From assembly GCF_040802235.1 (NCBI RefSeq), contig NW_027332182.1:310001-374000 (forward strand): a stretch of 64,000 nt of DNA. The letters run 5' to 3'. Within the stretch, counting starts at the first letter, position 1; each line of letters begins with the position of its first letter. A program made the translations under genes and the position numbers. Under the pieces are notes generated by a model that did not search any database, was not told the origin of the DNA, and saw nothing but the letters and a program-made list of their open reading frames with translations. This DNA comes from Manis javanica. Lineage: Eukaryota; Chordata; Mammalia; Pholidota; Manidae. Shown piece by piece: positions 36,061 through 47,941 of the stretch.

Positions 36061-38710
36061 CTCAGACAAGAAAATAATGTTTTTTATTAAAAATTTAAAA
36101 AATTTTAATTTCCAAGGAGTACATGAAACATTCTACATATGTCCCTGATATTATGCCAGAAAACAGTAGTCAACATAATATGTCAAGTTATAGCTAACAC
36201 AACAGAAATATGAAAAGTTTTTAGAGAATTCTATGAATAATTATATGCCCATACATTGGAGAACCTATAAGAAATGAAAAAGTTCCTGGAAGAGTACACA
36301 TCCAAGACTGACCCATACAAAATCTAAACCAGCAATGCAATTGAATTTGTAATAAAAAATTTCCCAGGAGAAAAAATTCCAATATCAGGCAGCCTCAAGG
36401 CTGATTTCTACAAAGCGTTTAAAGAAAACACAATACTGAACTTTTTAAAGGTATTGCAAAATGTAAAAGAGAAGGAAATACCTTGCAACCTTATACTTTC
36501 AGGGCAGCATTATTCCAAAAAACAAATTAAAGACACTACAAAAAATAAAACAATAAACCAATATCCCCAATGAACATAGATACAAAAATCCTCAACAAAA
36601 TATTAGCAAAACATATTCAAATATATATCAAAAGTTCCATCCATGCACAAGTCAGATTAATTCCAAAAATGAAAGGATGGTTCACTATTCACAAATCAGT
36701 CAATGTGATACACTATATTACAAAAAAGGATAAAAACCATGTGATCAACAGAATAAATGCTAAAAAAAACATTTGAAAAAATTCAATATCACTCATGATT
36801 AAAAACTACCAATAAAATATTTCTAGAGGGAAAAAATCTCAACATAATACATGCCATATGCAGCAGACACAAAGTTAACATCATACTAAGTAATGAAAAC
36901 ATGAAAGCTTTTCCTCTCAGATCAGGAACAAGACAAGGATGTCCACTCTCTCCACTTTAAGTCAACAAAGTATTGGAAGTCCTTGTGAAGGTAATCAGTA
37001 AATGATAAAGAGGTAAAATACATCAAAATTGGTATGGATGAAGTAAACCTGTCACTATTTGCAGATGAAATGATCCTACATATAGAATACCCTAAAATCT
37101 CCACCAGAATGTATTAGAAAATTAACTGGATTCAACAAAGTTATAGGATGTAAAATTAATAAACAGAAATCTGTTGCATTACTATATTCTAACAATGAAA
37201 TATCCGAAAGTGAATTCAGGAAAACAATTCCATTTACAATTGCATCATCCAAGAGAATAAAATTCCTGCAAGTAAACCTAACCAAGGAGGCAGAAGACAT
37301 CTACTTTGAAAACTATAATACACTTATGAGTGAAATTACGGAAGACAAAAATCAATGGAAATCTATCCCATGCTAATGGATAGGAGGAGTTATTATTGTC
37401 AAAATACTCATTATCTGCAAAGTAATGTACAGCTCCATACAATAACTATCAAAATATCAATGGCACTTTTCAAAGAACTTGTGCAAATAACCATAAAATC
37501 CATATGAATCCACAAAAGACTCCAATAGTCAAAGCAATCTTGAGAAAGAAGAACTTTGAGGGTATGTTTCCTGATTTCAAGCTATATGACAAAGTTGCAG
37601 TAAACAAAACTGTATGGTACTCATGTAGGAATAGACCCAGAGATCAATAGAAGAGACTAGAGCACAAATAATCTTTGGTAAATTAATATATAATACAGTA
37701 GACATGAAAATACAATGAGGGATAGTCTCTTCAATAACTTTTGTTGTGAAAACTGGACAGCTACATACAACACAATGAAACTGTATTAGTCTTTAACTTT
37801 AAACATAAAAATAAGCTCAAAATCAATTATAGTACTAAATGATGACATTGATCCACGAAGGTCTTCAAAAAAAATATAAGCAAAACCTCCTGAACAAACG
37901 TAGGAGCAATTTTTTTTCTGGACACATCACAGGTAAGAGAAACAAAATATAAAAAGCAACAAGTGGGACTACATCTAACTAAAAGCTTCAGTACAGCAAA
38001 GGGCACCATCCACAGAACAAAAAGACAAGCTAAAGTATGGGAAAATATATTCATAATTGATTTCCCCTATAAGGGATTCACATCCAAAATATACATAGAA
38101 ATCCTGTGCGTCAACACCAACAAAACAAATAATCTGATTAAAAAATGGGTGGAAGACCTTAACAGACCTTCTCTCAAAAGAAGAAATACAAATGGCCAAA
38201 AGGCACTTAAAGAGATGCTCCTCCTCATTAATCATCATGGTTTTGCAAATCAAAATGACATGAGATATCAGCATCACTTTGACTGAGTTCCCTGGCATTT
38301 GTGACTCTAAGAGTTGTGCAAACGAAGTGCAAAACTGAGTCTCCAGCAATTAGTCAATTGCAGTTCAGGTTTTCCTACCCATCCCTGTGCTGATTTCAAT
38401 GGTGATTTTCATTTGAGAGTCTATATTTAGTTAAGGCATGGCTTTCAGTATGAGCCTGCCTGTAACTCCAGTTTTCTGGAGAACTAATATATACCACGGT
38501 GACTATAAGTAACAATAATATATTGTGTACTTGAGATTTTCTTAGAAGGAAATCCTGTTTTCCAATGACACACAAAAAAAATGGTGATTATGTGAGATGA
38601 TGGCTGTGTTAATTATCATAATTGTGGTAATTATTTCACAATGTGCAAGTATGTAAAAAAATCAATTCTTGCATTAATACATCAACTAAAACATGGGAAA
38701 ACTAATATTT
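36060..38710 (+). mobile_element. Old L1, ORF2 and 3' UTR
   Basis: A diverged L1 starting in the region between endonuclease and RT, with RT pieces ([16 protein letters not shown] at 36570-36776), an RT catalytic motif reading FADE near 37057-37070, a C-terminal domain (37963-38286) and 3' UTR (CTAATATATACCACGGTGAC near 38490). Heavily mutated, far more than the chimera L1s; an older subfamily. Confidence 0.8.
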
Positions 38711-40575
38711 TTAATATCTGTGAGATAATTCTCACATGTATATTAATTATGACATCTAGTTCATTAGTAATGTGAAAAATGCAATACAGAAGAAAATGAC
38801 ACATATCTTAATAAACATAAAATAGCAACAATTAGAAAGCTTCGTTTGACCATATTTTAGCATAGTTTTGGAAAAGGTGCCATGTTGGTGAATTGCTGAT
38901 GGTGGTTTAAATATGTGAAGTTTTTCTCTGAAAACAAATATTTTATATGCTTAGGATTTTAACTACTTAGATATTCATGGACAATGGAATAAATGGGTGA
39001 AATGTGGTGAGTGGTATGAGATTCAATGCAATTAGTAGAAATTTGTGTATTTAGTTTTAAGTTCAAAAGCTTTCACTGACCCATTTGACTTAAACAAAAA
39101 CCAACAACTGATATTACATTACAACCATATTTATTAGAATTAATGAAATGTATAAACACCGATAGTGGCATTCAGTATGAATTAAGCCTTTAGTACTAAT
39201 TGCATTTGAAGGAAAAATATTTTTGGGCACTGCCCACTGAGGCCTGAATGCCAGATGTCATAATTTGTTCAACAAAAGTTTAATATTACAGTAGACCAAA
39301 ATTATCTCATATTCAGGCATCTTTGAATTAGCAAATACTTTTTTCCTGAACATATAACCCTCATCATTTCTGAAACGAAAGTATTCAACCACACAAAAAA
39401 TTAAACATTACAAAACAGTAATAATTGTATAAGCAGTTCTGAATGGTACTGAGAAAAAATATATTTCCCTGTGATTCATACAGTTTGTGCCAGTCTGTTT
39501 TCTTGTCCAATCTGCATTGTCACTAGCTTCTCCTAGATCTACATTTTGATTCATTGCCCTTCACTATTTCCTTTTATTATTGTTGTATATATTGGAGTTT
39601 AAATGAATGAATGTGGCCACCTTATTGTAATTTTTTAAATCTTTGTTTTATTAAACTATTTATATTTATGTTAAAACTTCACTAGAAGCATCTGTTTCCT
39701 ATGTTGGATATGATTACATATTGTTAATCTACTTTTTTTTCATGTCCACTAACCAGTAACCTCTTAAAAACTGGTGATTTTACCAGCTGCCTTTTGCTCA
39801 CCACAAATAGGTCATTGATTACAGGAACATTGAAAAAATTTTATACTGTATATGTTATAAATATGATTGAATCCATTTATAGGTGTAAGTACCTCTCTTT
39901 GTAATAGTCCAGAAAAGCCCAGGTTATATTTTCATAGATATAATAAGTAGATATACTGAAACAAAATTATGTAGTTTAAATCATATATATATTTATTTAC
40001 ATAAAATTAAGCATATACACACATATTTAATGCAATTTATACATAGTTATTTAAACATCAGATCTTTATATGTTTATTTATGTAGCTTTCATATATATTA
40101 TATATGAAACGTATTTATTTGCATTTATGACTTATATATTTATTTCTATATGCATATATCTACAGACATATACATATATAGGTATTTGAAATGCAAAACT
40201 TTATTTCAGTATTCTACCCCTTAAGTTTATGAAAATGCAAGAGACCTGTATGTCTAAATATATTAAATGTCAAAAAAGAAGAGATTATGGTACAATATTG
40301 CAGTTAGTTATGACTACGTGTGCAACTTAATTTTACTGCAATGAAATCATTATTACCACATGAAAAAATTGTCTTTTGACATCTTAATTCACTTACATCA
40401 TGAGATAGTAAGAACAAAAATTTACTACTGTATGTTATCTTTCAACAAGAGTCAGTGTAAGAAATTATTTTTATACAATCCATGATCTAATCAAATGATT
40501 GAATACACCTAATTTATTTATAAATCCTTTGAAGTATAAAACAATTATTTGCCTTAAATTTTAACTATATTTGAA
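38711..40575. other. AT-rich spacer with low-complexity TA stretch
   Basis: No gene. Bases 39960-40190 are a low-complexity run of TATATAT/ATTTATTT units. The remainder is AT-rich unique-looking DNA. Confidence 0.55.
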
Positions 40576-41168
40576 TTTTTTTTTGAGAGGGCATCTCATA
40601 TTTATTGATCTAATGGTTCTTAACAACAATAAAATTCTGTATAGGGGACTCAATGCTCAATGTACAATCATTAATCCAACCCGTCTAATTCTCATCAGTC
40701 TCCAATCTTCTGAAGCATAACGAACAAGTTCTTACATGGTGAATAAGTTATTACATAGTGAATAAGCTACATGGTGAACAGCAGAAGGGTAGTCATCACA
40801 GAAACTTTCAGTTTTGATCATGCATTATGAACTATAAACAATCAGTTCAAATATGAATATTCGTTTGATTTTTATACTTGATTTATATGTGGATACAGCA
40901 TTTCTATCTTTATTAATATTATTTTTAATAAAATGCAGAAGTGGTAGGTAGATGCAAGATAAAATTAGAAAACATAGTTTAGTGTGGTAGGAGAGCAAAT
41001 TTAGATGATCAGGTGTGTGCCTGTAGACTATGTGTTAATCCAAGCTAGACAAGGGCAATAAAACATCCATGGATGCAGAATATTTCTTTCAGAAGAGGGC
41101 GGGTGAGGTTCTAAGCCTCACCTCTGCTGATCCCCAATTTCTCATCCAATGGCCCCCCTGCAATGGTG

Positions 41169-41209
41169 CCTGTCTTAGGTTGTTCCTCCCTAGAGGAAGC
41201 TTACCCATC
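41169..41209 (-). promoter_or_regulatory. CTE-like boxes in chimera copy 2 tail
   Basis: On the - strand GATGGGTAAG (41209-41200) and AACCTAAGACAGG (41181-41169). Spacing is the same as in copy 1. Confidence 0.65.
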
Positions 41210-41524
41210 TCTGGCTAACCAGTCATCTTCCGGAGCCATACAGGGAAATGTAAAGTTGGTAAGTAGGAGAGAGGCAATACTGTTTGAAAAGGTTAGCTTT
41301 TTACTTCTTTGCAGATTTATGCCCTGAGGCTTCTATGTCCAGTATTGGTCTTGAGGTATCTTTACCACTTGCAAGAATTATGGTACTCAGTAAATTCGAT
41401 ATAAGGAACGAGTTGTATTTAAGGGTTGTAATTAGGAAGGAAAAAGTAAAGCTATAGGAGTAGCAGATGGAAGATCACATGGGAAGATTGATTATTTCTT
41501 TGACATATCTTCTTGTAGAGTAAC

Positions 41525-41990
41525 TTAAGTATGTATAGGTTTTAAACTACTAATTAAATTGCATACACACATTAACATAATAGGAATACAGTTACATTCC
41601 CAGAGCAGACCTATAATTACCAGCCATCTCCAGTGAAACCAAGAAAACCAGTTAGGCACCCTAGGCATTTGTGAAAACTTATCTATGATATGGTGGATAT
41701 TGTCCAACTGAACTTGAACAGTCTGAGAGAAATCAGAAAAATTAAAACAACCCATTCCTGGGAACTGTTCACATCCCATATGTTCTTTTAACAGTAGATA
41801 GTCTGCGGTTGTAAGATTCTGGAGTGCTACAACATGCACTTCTCCTAATTCTTGGTTGAGTTCCAACAGTATAGATCCAGTCAAATTTGTTGTTTTACTG
41901 TATGCACAGGCCAGCTTACATGTCTCCTTCTTCATTCCAATGGCAATTCCAGGAACCAGTGGGATGAATGCAGCTACAACTGCAGCATCG
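41525..41990 (-). pseudogene. env: Retroviral Env TM fragment in chimera copy 2
   Basis: An open stretch of about 136 codons encodes the same TM as copy 1: ELNQELGEV helix, LQNLT segment, CEQFPGMGC, WFSWFHW and a membrane span. It shares with copy 1 the Gly in place of the first of the paired cysteines and LQNLT, both different from copy 3 (LQNRA, VCC). That points to a common source element for copies 1 and 2. Confidence 0.75.
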
Positions 41991-42388
41991 CCTGGACTTT
42001 GTTAAGGTTCTTTGATGATCATCTTCTGGTATGACTCTTCCAGAGAGTGCTGATGTTGGAAGTTCTTCTTCATATCGTATCTTAGTTCATTTTCTGGGTA
42101 GTCAAATTAGGCTTTGATCCTCTGTATAAACACAAAGAGACCCTTTGCCCAAATTTTGACATGCCCTTTTTACCATTGTGTAGAACTCATTGGAGGTCAC
42201 CACACCGGAACTGCTTTTTTTTTTTTTAAGAGAAAGGAATATTATCAGAAAAATGTACCTCCATAGTCGATCATCTGACACCCTTTAAGTGATCAAAATT
42301 AAGTATATTTAAAGCATGCATTAATCATTGATTTACAGTTATTTTTATCCTATCAGGGAGTAATCACCCTTTACTTTCTTTTTTTTTG

Positions 42389-44555
42389 TCATTAATCTAC
42401 ACTTACAAGAAGAATATTATGTTTACTAGGCTCTCCCCTATACCAGATCCCCCCTATAAACCACTTTACAGTTACTGTCCATCAGCATAGCAAAATGTTG
42501 TAGAATCACCACTTGTCTTCTCTGTATTGTACAGACCTCCCCTTTCTCCCTCCCCCCATGCATGCTAATCTTAATACCCCTCTTCTTATTCTCCCCCCTT
42601 ATCCCTCCCTACCCACCCAATCCTCCACAGTCCCTTTCCCTTTGGTACCTGTTAGTCCATTTTTGGGTTCTGTGATTCTGCTGCTGTTTTGTTTCTTCAG
42701 TTTTTCCTTTGTTCTTATGCTCCACAGATGAGTGAAATCATTTGCTATTTCTCTTTCTCTGCTTGGCTTATCTCACTGAGCATAATACCCTCCGCTCTAT
42801 CCATGTTGTTGCAAATGGTAGAATTTGCCCTCTTCTTATGGCTGAGTAGTATTCCATTGTGTATATGTACCACATCTTCTTTATCCATTCTTCTACCAAT
42901 GGACATTTAGGTTGCTTCCAGTTCTTGGCTATTGTAAATAGTGCTGCAATAAACATAGGGGTGCATCTGTATTTCTCAAACTTGATTGTTGCATTCTTAG
43001 GTTAAATTCCTAGGAGTGAAATTCCTGGGTCAAATGGTAAGTCTGTTTTGAGCATTTTGATGAACCTCCATACTGCTTTCCACAATGGTTGAAATAATAT
43101 ACATTCCCACCAACAGTGTAGGAGGGATCCCCTTTCTCCACAGCCTCACCAACATTTGTTGTTGTTTGTCTTTTGGATGGCAGCCATCCTTTCTGGTGTG
43201 AGGTGATTCCTCATTGTAGTTTTAGTTGACATTTCTCTGATAATTAGCGATGTGGAGCATCTTTTCATGTGTCTGTTGGCCATATGTATTTCTTTTCTGG
43301 AGAACTGTCTGTTCAGTTCCTCTGCCCATTTTTTAATTGGGTTATTTGTTTTTTGTTTGTTGAGGCATGTGAGCTCTTTATATATTCTGCACATCAAGTC
43401 TTTATCGGATCTGTCATTTTCAAATATATTCTCCCATACTGTAGGGTTCCTTTTTGTTCTATTGATGGTGTCTTTTGCTGTAAAGAAGCTTTTCAGCTTA
43501 ATATAGTCTCACTTGTTCATTTTTGCTTTTGTTTTCCTTGCCCAGGGAGATATGTTCAAGAAGACGTCACTCATGTTTATGTCTAAAGGGTTTTTGCCTA
43601 TATTTTTTTCTAAGAGTTTTATGGTTTCATGACTTTCATTCAGGTCTTTGATCCATTTTGAATTTACTTTTGTGTATGTGGTTAGACAATGGTCCAGTTT
43701 CATTCTCCTACATGTAGCTGTCCAGTTTTGCCAGCTCCATCTGTTGAAGAGACTGTCATTTCACCATTTTATGTCCATGGCTCCTTTAACAATATTAATT
43801 GAACATATATGTTTGGGTTAATGTCTGGAATCTCTAATCTGTTCCACTGGTCTATGACTCTGTTCTTGTCCCAGTACCAAATTGTCTTGATTACTATGGC
43901 TTTGTAGTAGAGCTTGAAGTTGGGGAGTGAGATCCCCCCTACTTTATTCTTCTTTCTCAGAATTGCTTTGGCTATTCGGGGTCTTTGGTGTTTCCATATG
44001 AATTTTTGAATTATTTGTTCCAGTTCATTGAAGAATGTTGCTGGTAATTTGAGAGGGATTACATCAAATCTGTATATTGCTTTGGGCTGGATTGCCATTT
44101 TGAGGATATTAATTCTTCCTAGCCAAGAGCATGGGATGAGTTTCCATTTGTTAGTGTCCCCTTTAATTTCTCTTAAGAGTGTCTTGTAGTTTTCAGGGTA
44201 TAGGTCTTTCCCTTCTCTGATTAAGTTTAGTCCTAGGTATTTTATTCTTTTTGATGCAATTGTGAATGGAATTGTTTTCCTGATTTCTCTTTCTATTGGT
44301 TCATTGTTAGTGTATAGGAAAGCTACTGATTTCTTTGTGTTAATTTTGTATCCTGCAACTTTGCTGTATTCCTATATCAGTTCTAGTAGTTTTGGTGTGG
44401 AGTCTTTAGGGTTTTCTATGTACAATATCATATCATCTTCAAATAGTGACAGTTCAACTTCTTCTTTACCAATCTGGATTCCATGTTTTTATTTGTTTTG
44501 TCTGATTGCCATGGTTAGGACCTCCAGTGCTATGTTAAATAACAGTGGGGAGAGT
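42389..44555 (-). mobile_element. LINE-1 body of chimera copy 2 (left arm)
   Basis: On the - strand this is L1 from mid RT of ORF2 (beginning at ACTGTTATTTAACATAGCAC near 44550) through the C-terminal domain (44098-43769, 43397-43146, 42956-42768) to the 3' UTR end at 42389. The catalytic motif reads FEDD (near 44436-44447). It is cut by the 5' LTR of the provirus at 44556 and its 5' part is not found on the other side of that provirus. Confidence 0.85.
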
Positions 44556-44899
44556 TTTGGGAGCAGGCTATGCCCTTCCCACACTTGCTGATATGGCGGG
44601 AATGGAGAACAAAGAATATCCTGTTCACGCATCCCAGGAGCAACTGACGGAGCCCTGCTGTGCCTACCTTTGCCCGGCTACCACTGACATCAATACTGTG
44701 CTTGATTGTCTATTGGATAATGCTATGTCCTGTAATCATGTAACCCCACTGCATTATATAAACCCTGGACCTTCATTAAAGTTTTACTGGTGATGCGTGG
44801 GAGCATCAGCCCTTTCAGTTCTTTCTGTCTTTCTTTATTTTCTTTTCCTCCCTTCCGCAGTTCAGGACCTGTTCGACTAGGCGCAGCTGGACCGCGTCA
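44556..44899 (+). repeat. 5' LTR of the betaretrovirus-like provirus
   Basis: 344 bp, aligns end to end with the 341 bp 3' LTR at 52293-52633 with about 40 differences counted by eye. It ends in GTCA just before the primer binding site. A TATA box (TTATATAAA region, 44753-44762) and an ATTAAA signal (44775-44780) mark U3/R. The first bases read TTTTGGGAG in place of TGTTGGGAG in the 3' LTR. The divergence implies an old insertion, if the LTRs belong to the same integration. Confidence 0.9.
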
Positions 44900-44901
44900 A
44901 G

Positions 44902-44919
44902 TGCTGCCCGAACAGGGAC
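44902..44919 (+). promoter_or_regulatory. Primer binding site, tRNA-Lys type
   Basis: TGCTGCCCGAACAGGGAC differs from the complement of the tRNA-Lys3 3' end at two positions. It starts two bases after the LTR. Lys-primed elements are common among beta- and lentiviruses. Confidence 0.8.
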
Positions 44920-45022
44920 CTGAAGGAGAGGGAGAAGGTGAGGGCCACCACGTCAAGAAGAGAAAGCCCTGGTCAAGGTAACCAGAAAAGATGCCCAAGA
45001 GAAGAGGCGCACAAGCAACGTG

Positions 45023-45036
45023 GAAGTGGTAAGTGA
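45023..45036 (+). promoter_or_regulatory. Probable major splice donor of the provirus
   Basis: GTGGTAAGTG in the leader matches the 5' splice-site consensus and lies between the primer binding site and gag. It could supply the 5' exon of env mRNA. Confidence 0.45.
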
Positions 45037-45054
45037 TTTTTCTGCAAGTCAAAT

Positions 45055-47167
45055 ACGGGACAGGCAAGAAGCAAACAGTTTTATGTCTGTGGGTTGAAGA
45101 AATTATTGGCTGTTAGGGGAATTAAAGTAGGGAAGCCCCAACTAGAAAGATTTTTAGACTTTATTAAGGAAGTCTGCCCATGGTTTCCAGAAGACAGGAC
45201 AGTAGACACAGATTTATGGAATAAAGTAGGAGAGAAATTACAAACTTATTATTCTTCACACGGACCAAAAAGGTTTCCAGTAGATACTTTTGGACTGTGG
45301 ACCGTGATTAGAGATTCTTTAGATCTTAAGCACAAAGGATTTACGATATAAAATGTGAAAGAGGATGCCCTTGGTACAGATCAGGCCGCTGAGGAAAACA
45401 AAAGCAATCTTGCTTCTTCAGCCATTTCCCCATCTGCTCCACCATTGGAGGTGCCAGGAAGGCGGGAGCCATCCTATCACAAACTGGACAGCGGCTCAGA
45501 CGAGGAAGTGGAGGAGAGACAGAGCCTTCTAGTGGAGGAAGCTTTAGATCAACTTTGTGATAAGGAGGCACAGACAATAGAGACAGCCTCCATAGGCTCT
45601 AGCAAGAAAGTTTATCCATCCCTGCTTGCAGCAATGTGGACAATCACCACAGACACATTTGGAATACCTTTTGAAGAGCCATGGAATGAAATTCAGGGCA
45701 CCCTGAAGCGGCTTACTTTAGCCTAAGAAGCACAGCAAAAGATGGGATAGCCACACCCCGAGAGAAGAGACTCCCCTGTGAGTAAGGCTGAAACAGCTCC
45801 CCTTGAAAAGGCAGGTTCTGATCCTATTCAGCCTACATCCTCAGAAAAAAGTAAAGAGAAAACAGTGGAGCGAAAGACAGAGAAGGGTTTAGAGCAGAAA
45901 GAAAAACAGCCTGTAGAGTCTAAGAAAGAAAATCCTCATGTGCTTCCAGTTAATATGCAGAAGAGACAGAGAAATGTTACTCCTCTTGAGGCAGTACTAC
46001 AACAAGCTCAAGATCAGGGAGAGGACACACAAGAATTTTTTGCCTATCCAGTGTTAGAACAGCCAGGTGACAATGGAGAGGTATTCAGACAACATGTGCC
46101 ATTTCCTTTCAAACAGTTAAAAGAGCTGAAAGAGGCCTGCAATAAATATGGCCCCACTGCTCCTTTACATTAACCATCTTAGAAGCTATGACTACAGAGG
46201 CTTTTCCCGTGGGAGACTGGAAGTCCTTAGCACATGCATGTCTTACAGGGGGAGATTATCTGCTATGGAAATCAGAATTTTATGCGAATTGTCAGAAAAC
46301 AGCTAGGACTAATGCTGCTCAGAAAATACCCATTGTTTTTGACATGTTGGCAGGAGAGGACCAATATGCTGAGGTGGATCAACAGTTGGTCTTTCAGTTA
46401 GCAGTATATGCTCAAACAAATGTGGCAGCTAGAAGAGCTTGGAAGGCTCTCCCAGAAAGTACTAGTAGAACAGAGGAGGTCTCTAAGATCAGGCAAGGGC
46501 CTGATGAGCCATTTCAAGAATTTGCAGCTCACCTATTGAAGACAGCAGGGAGAACATTTGGAGAATAAGAGGCTAGTACCACCCTAGTCACAAGTTGGCT
46601 TATGAGAATGCCAACAGTGCCTGCCAAGCTGTCTTAAGGCCATTTTGGAAAAAGGCCACCTTATCAGATTACATTCGCTTATGTTCAGATATAGGGCCAT
46701 CCTATACCCAGGGGTTAGCTATGGCAGCAGCGCTGCAAGGGAAGTCCATCAAAGAAGTTATGCTTCTGCAGACCAGATCTCGTGGGTGTTAGGGTCCTGC
46801 CGGTGCATGCTTTAATTGAGGACAGATGGGACATATAGCCAGACAATGTCCACGAGCCTCCAGGTCTCCAGCTAATCAAGGAGGTGAGGCTACACTGCAG
46901 CTTTGTCTTGGGTGTAAAAAAGGAAAACATTGGGCAAAGGACTGTAGATCAAGATTTGATAAAGATGGCCATCCCCTACAGGGAAACTGGCAGAGGGGCC
47001 AGCCCGAGGCCCCGAACAAACAATGCTATGGGGCGCTGCAGGAGACCACAGAGAATCAGGCTTCTGAGAGTCAGGTTCTAAGCAGCGGAAATCCATTCAA
47101 GACCTCTTTCAAGCTACCTCAGGGAGCACAAGGCTGGACCTCAGTTCCACCGCCTACACAGTATTAA
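45055..47167 (+). pseudogene. gag: Betaretrovirus-like gag, start codon lost and frame broken
   Basis: The frame starts with ACG (45055-45057) followed by GGA CAG, so a Met-Gly-Gln myristoylation start has lost its ATG. A matrix-like domain follows (KKLLAVRGIKV, FLDFIKEVCPWFP). Stops occur at 45349-45351, 45724-45726 and 45748-45750, all in the same frame, then frameshifts after 46173 and about 46568. Capsid contains a major homology region (QGPDEPFQEFAAHL, about 46493-46535). Nucleocapsid has two CX2CX4HX4C knuckles: 46808-46849 with its second Cys replaced by TGA (46817-46819), and 46904-46945 intact. Gag forms the virion core in living relatives; this one cannot be translated whole. Confidence 0.85.
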
Positions 47168-47941
47168 CACCAGAAATGGGCATGCAAGCCCTTCCTACAG
47201 GGGTCTATGGGCCGTTACCTCTAGAGACAGTAGGATTATTGCTGGGAAGAAGTAGTAACACCATGAAAGGATTACATGTTGCCCCAGGTGTAATAGATGC
47301 AGATTATATAGGTGAAATTAAAGTCATGACACACTCTCCCCAAGGCATATTAGTAATCCCCTCTGGACAAAGGGTAGCACAACTAATATTGCTCCCCGTA
47401 ATATCTGTGGGAAGAACTGTCACCACAAGCCCTAGAAAAGATGGAGGCTTTGGTTCTTCAGAAGCTTATTGGATCCAAGAGATCAAACAGAATAGACCCC
47501 AACTAGAGTTGAAAATCCAAGGAATGTGGTTCAAAGGAATCCTAGATACAGGGGCAGATGTTTCTTGTATAGCAGACATTCATTGACCATCTGCTTGGCC
47601 CTCACAGCAAACACTTACAGAGCTCTGAGGCATAGGTCAGTCTCAATCACCTCTACAAATTTCTGATATATTAACCTGGGAAGATTCTGAGGGACAGATA
47701 GGTACTTTTCAGCCATATATTGTACCACGGTTACCTATAAATCTATGGGGTAGAGATGTCATGTCTGAGATGGGAGTTTATCTATATAGTCCCTCTGCTC
47801 AAGTTTCACAACAGATGTTTAACCAAGGACTCCTTCCACAACAAGGGCTAGGTAGCAATAACCAAGGTATTGTGGAACCCCTTCCATTAGCACTAAAACA
47901 AGACAGAAGAGAATTAGGGTATTTTCCTCAAGGGCCATGAT
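47168..47941 (+). pseudogene. pro: Betaretrovirus-like pro: dUTPase and protease with G-patch
   Basis: The first part (47176-47410) is a dUTPase domain: MGMQALPTGVYGPLPLETVGL, LLGRSS, GVIDADYIGEI and PSGQRVAQLILLP. It is followed by an aspartic protease with active site DTGAD at 47545-47559. A TGA shortly after (about 47584-47586) and another near 47628 break it; the frame then carries on with INLWGRDVM and a glycine-rich [10 protein letters not shown]-patch (about 47845-47875). The order dUTPase-protease-G-patch before pol is characteristic of betaretroviruses. Confidence 0.85.

Larger units (their letters stand above)
40576..42388 (-). mobile_element. ERV-derived 3' tail of chimera copy 2
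   Basis: On the - strand: A-rich junction (42388-42371), flank, integrase-end-like segment, Env TM, CTE-like boxes, U3, R with AATAAATATGAGAGATGCCC and poly(A) (T run at 40576-40584). Order and junctions are the same as in copy 1 and copy 3, while the DNA beyond the poly(A) is different, so this is a separate insertion rather than part of one duplicated block. Confidence 0.85.

Noticed and set aside
39960..40190. Possible matrix attachment site or origin
   Set aside because: The stretch is only low-complexity TA-rich sequence; nothing specific supports a function.
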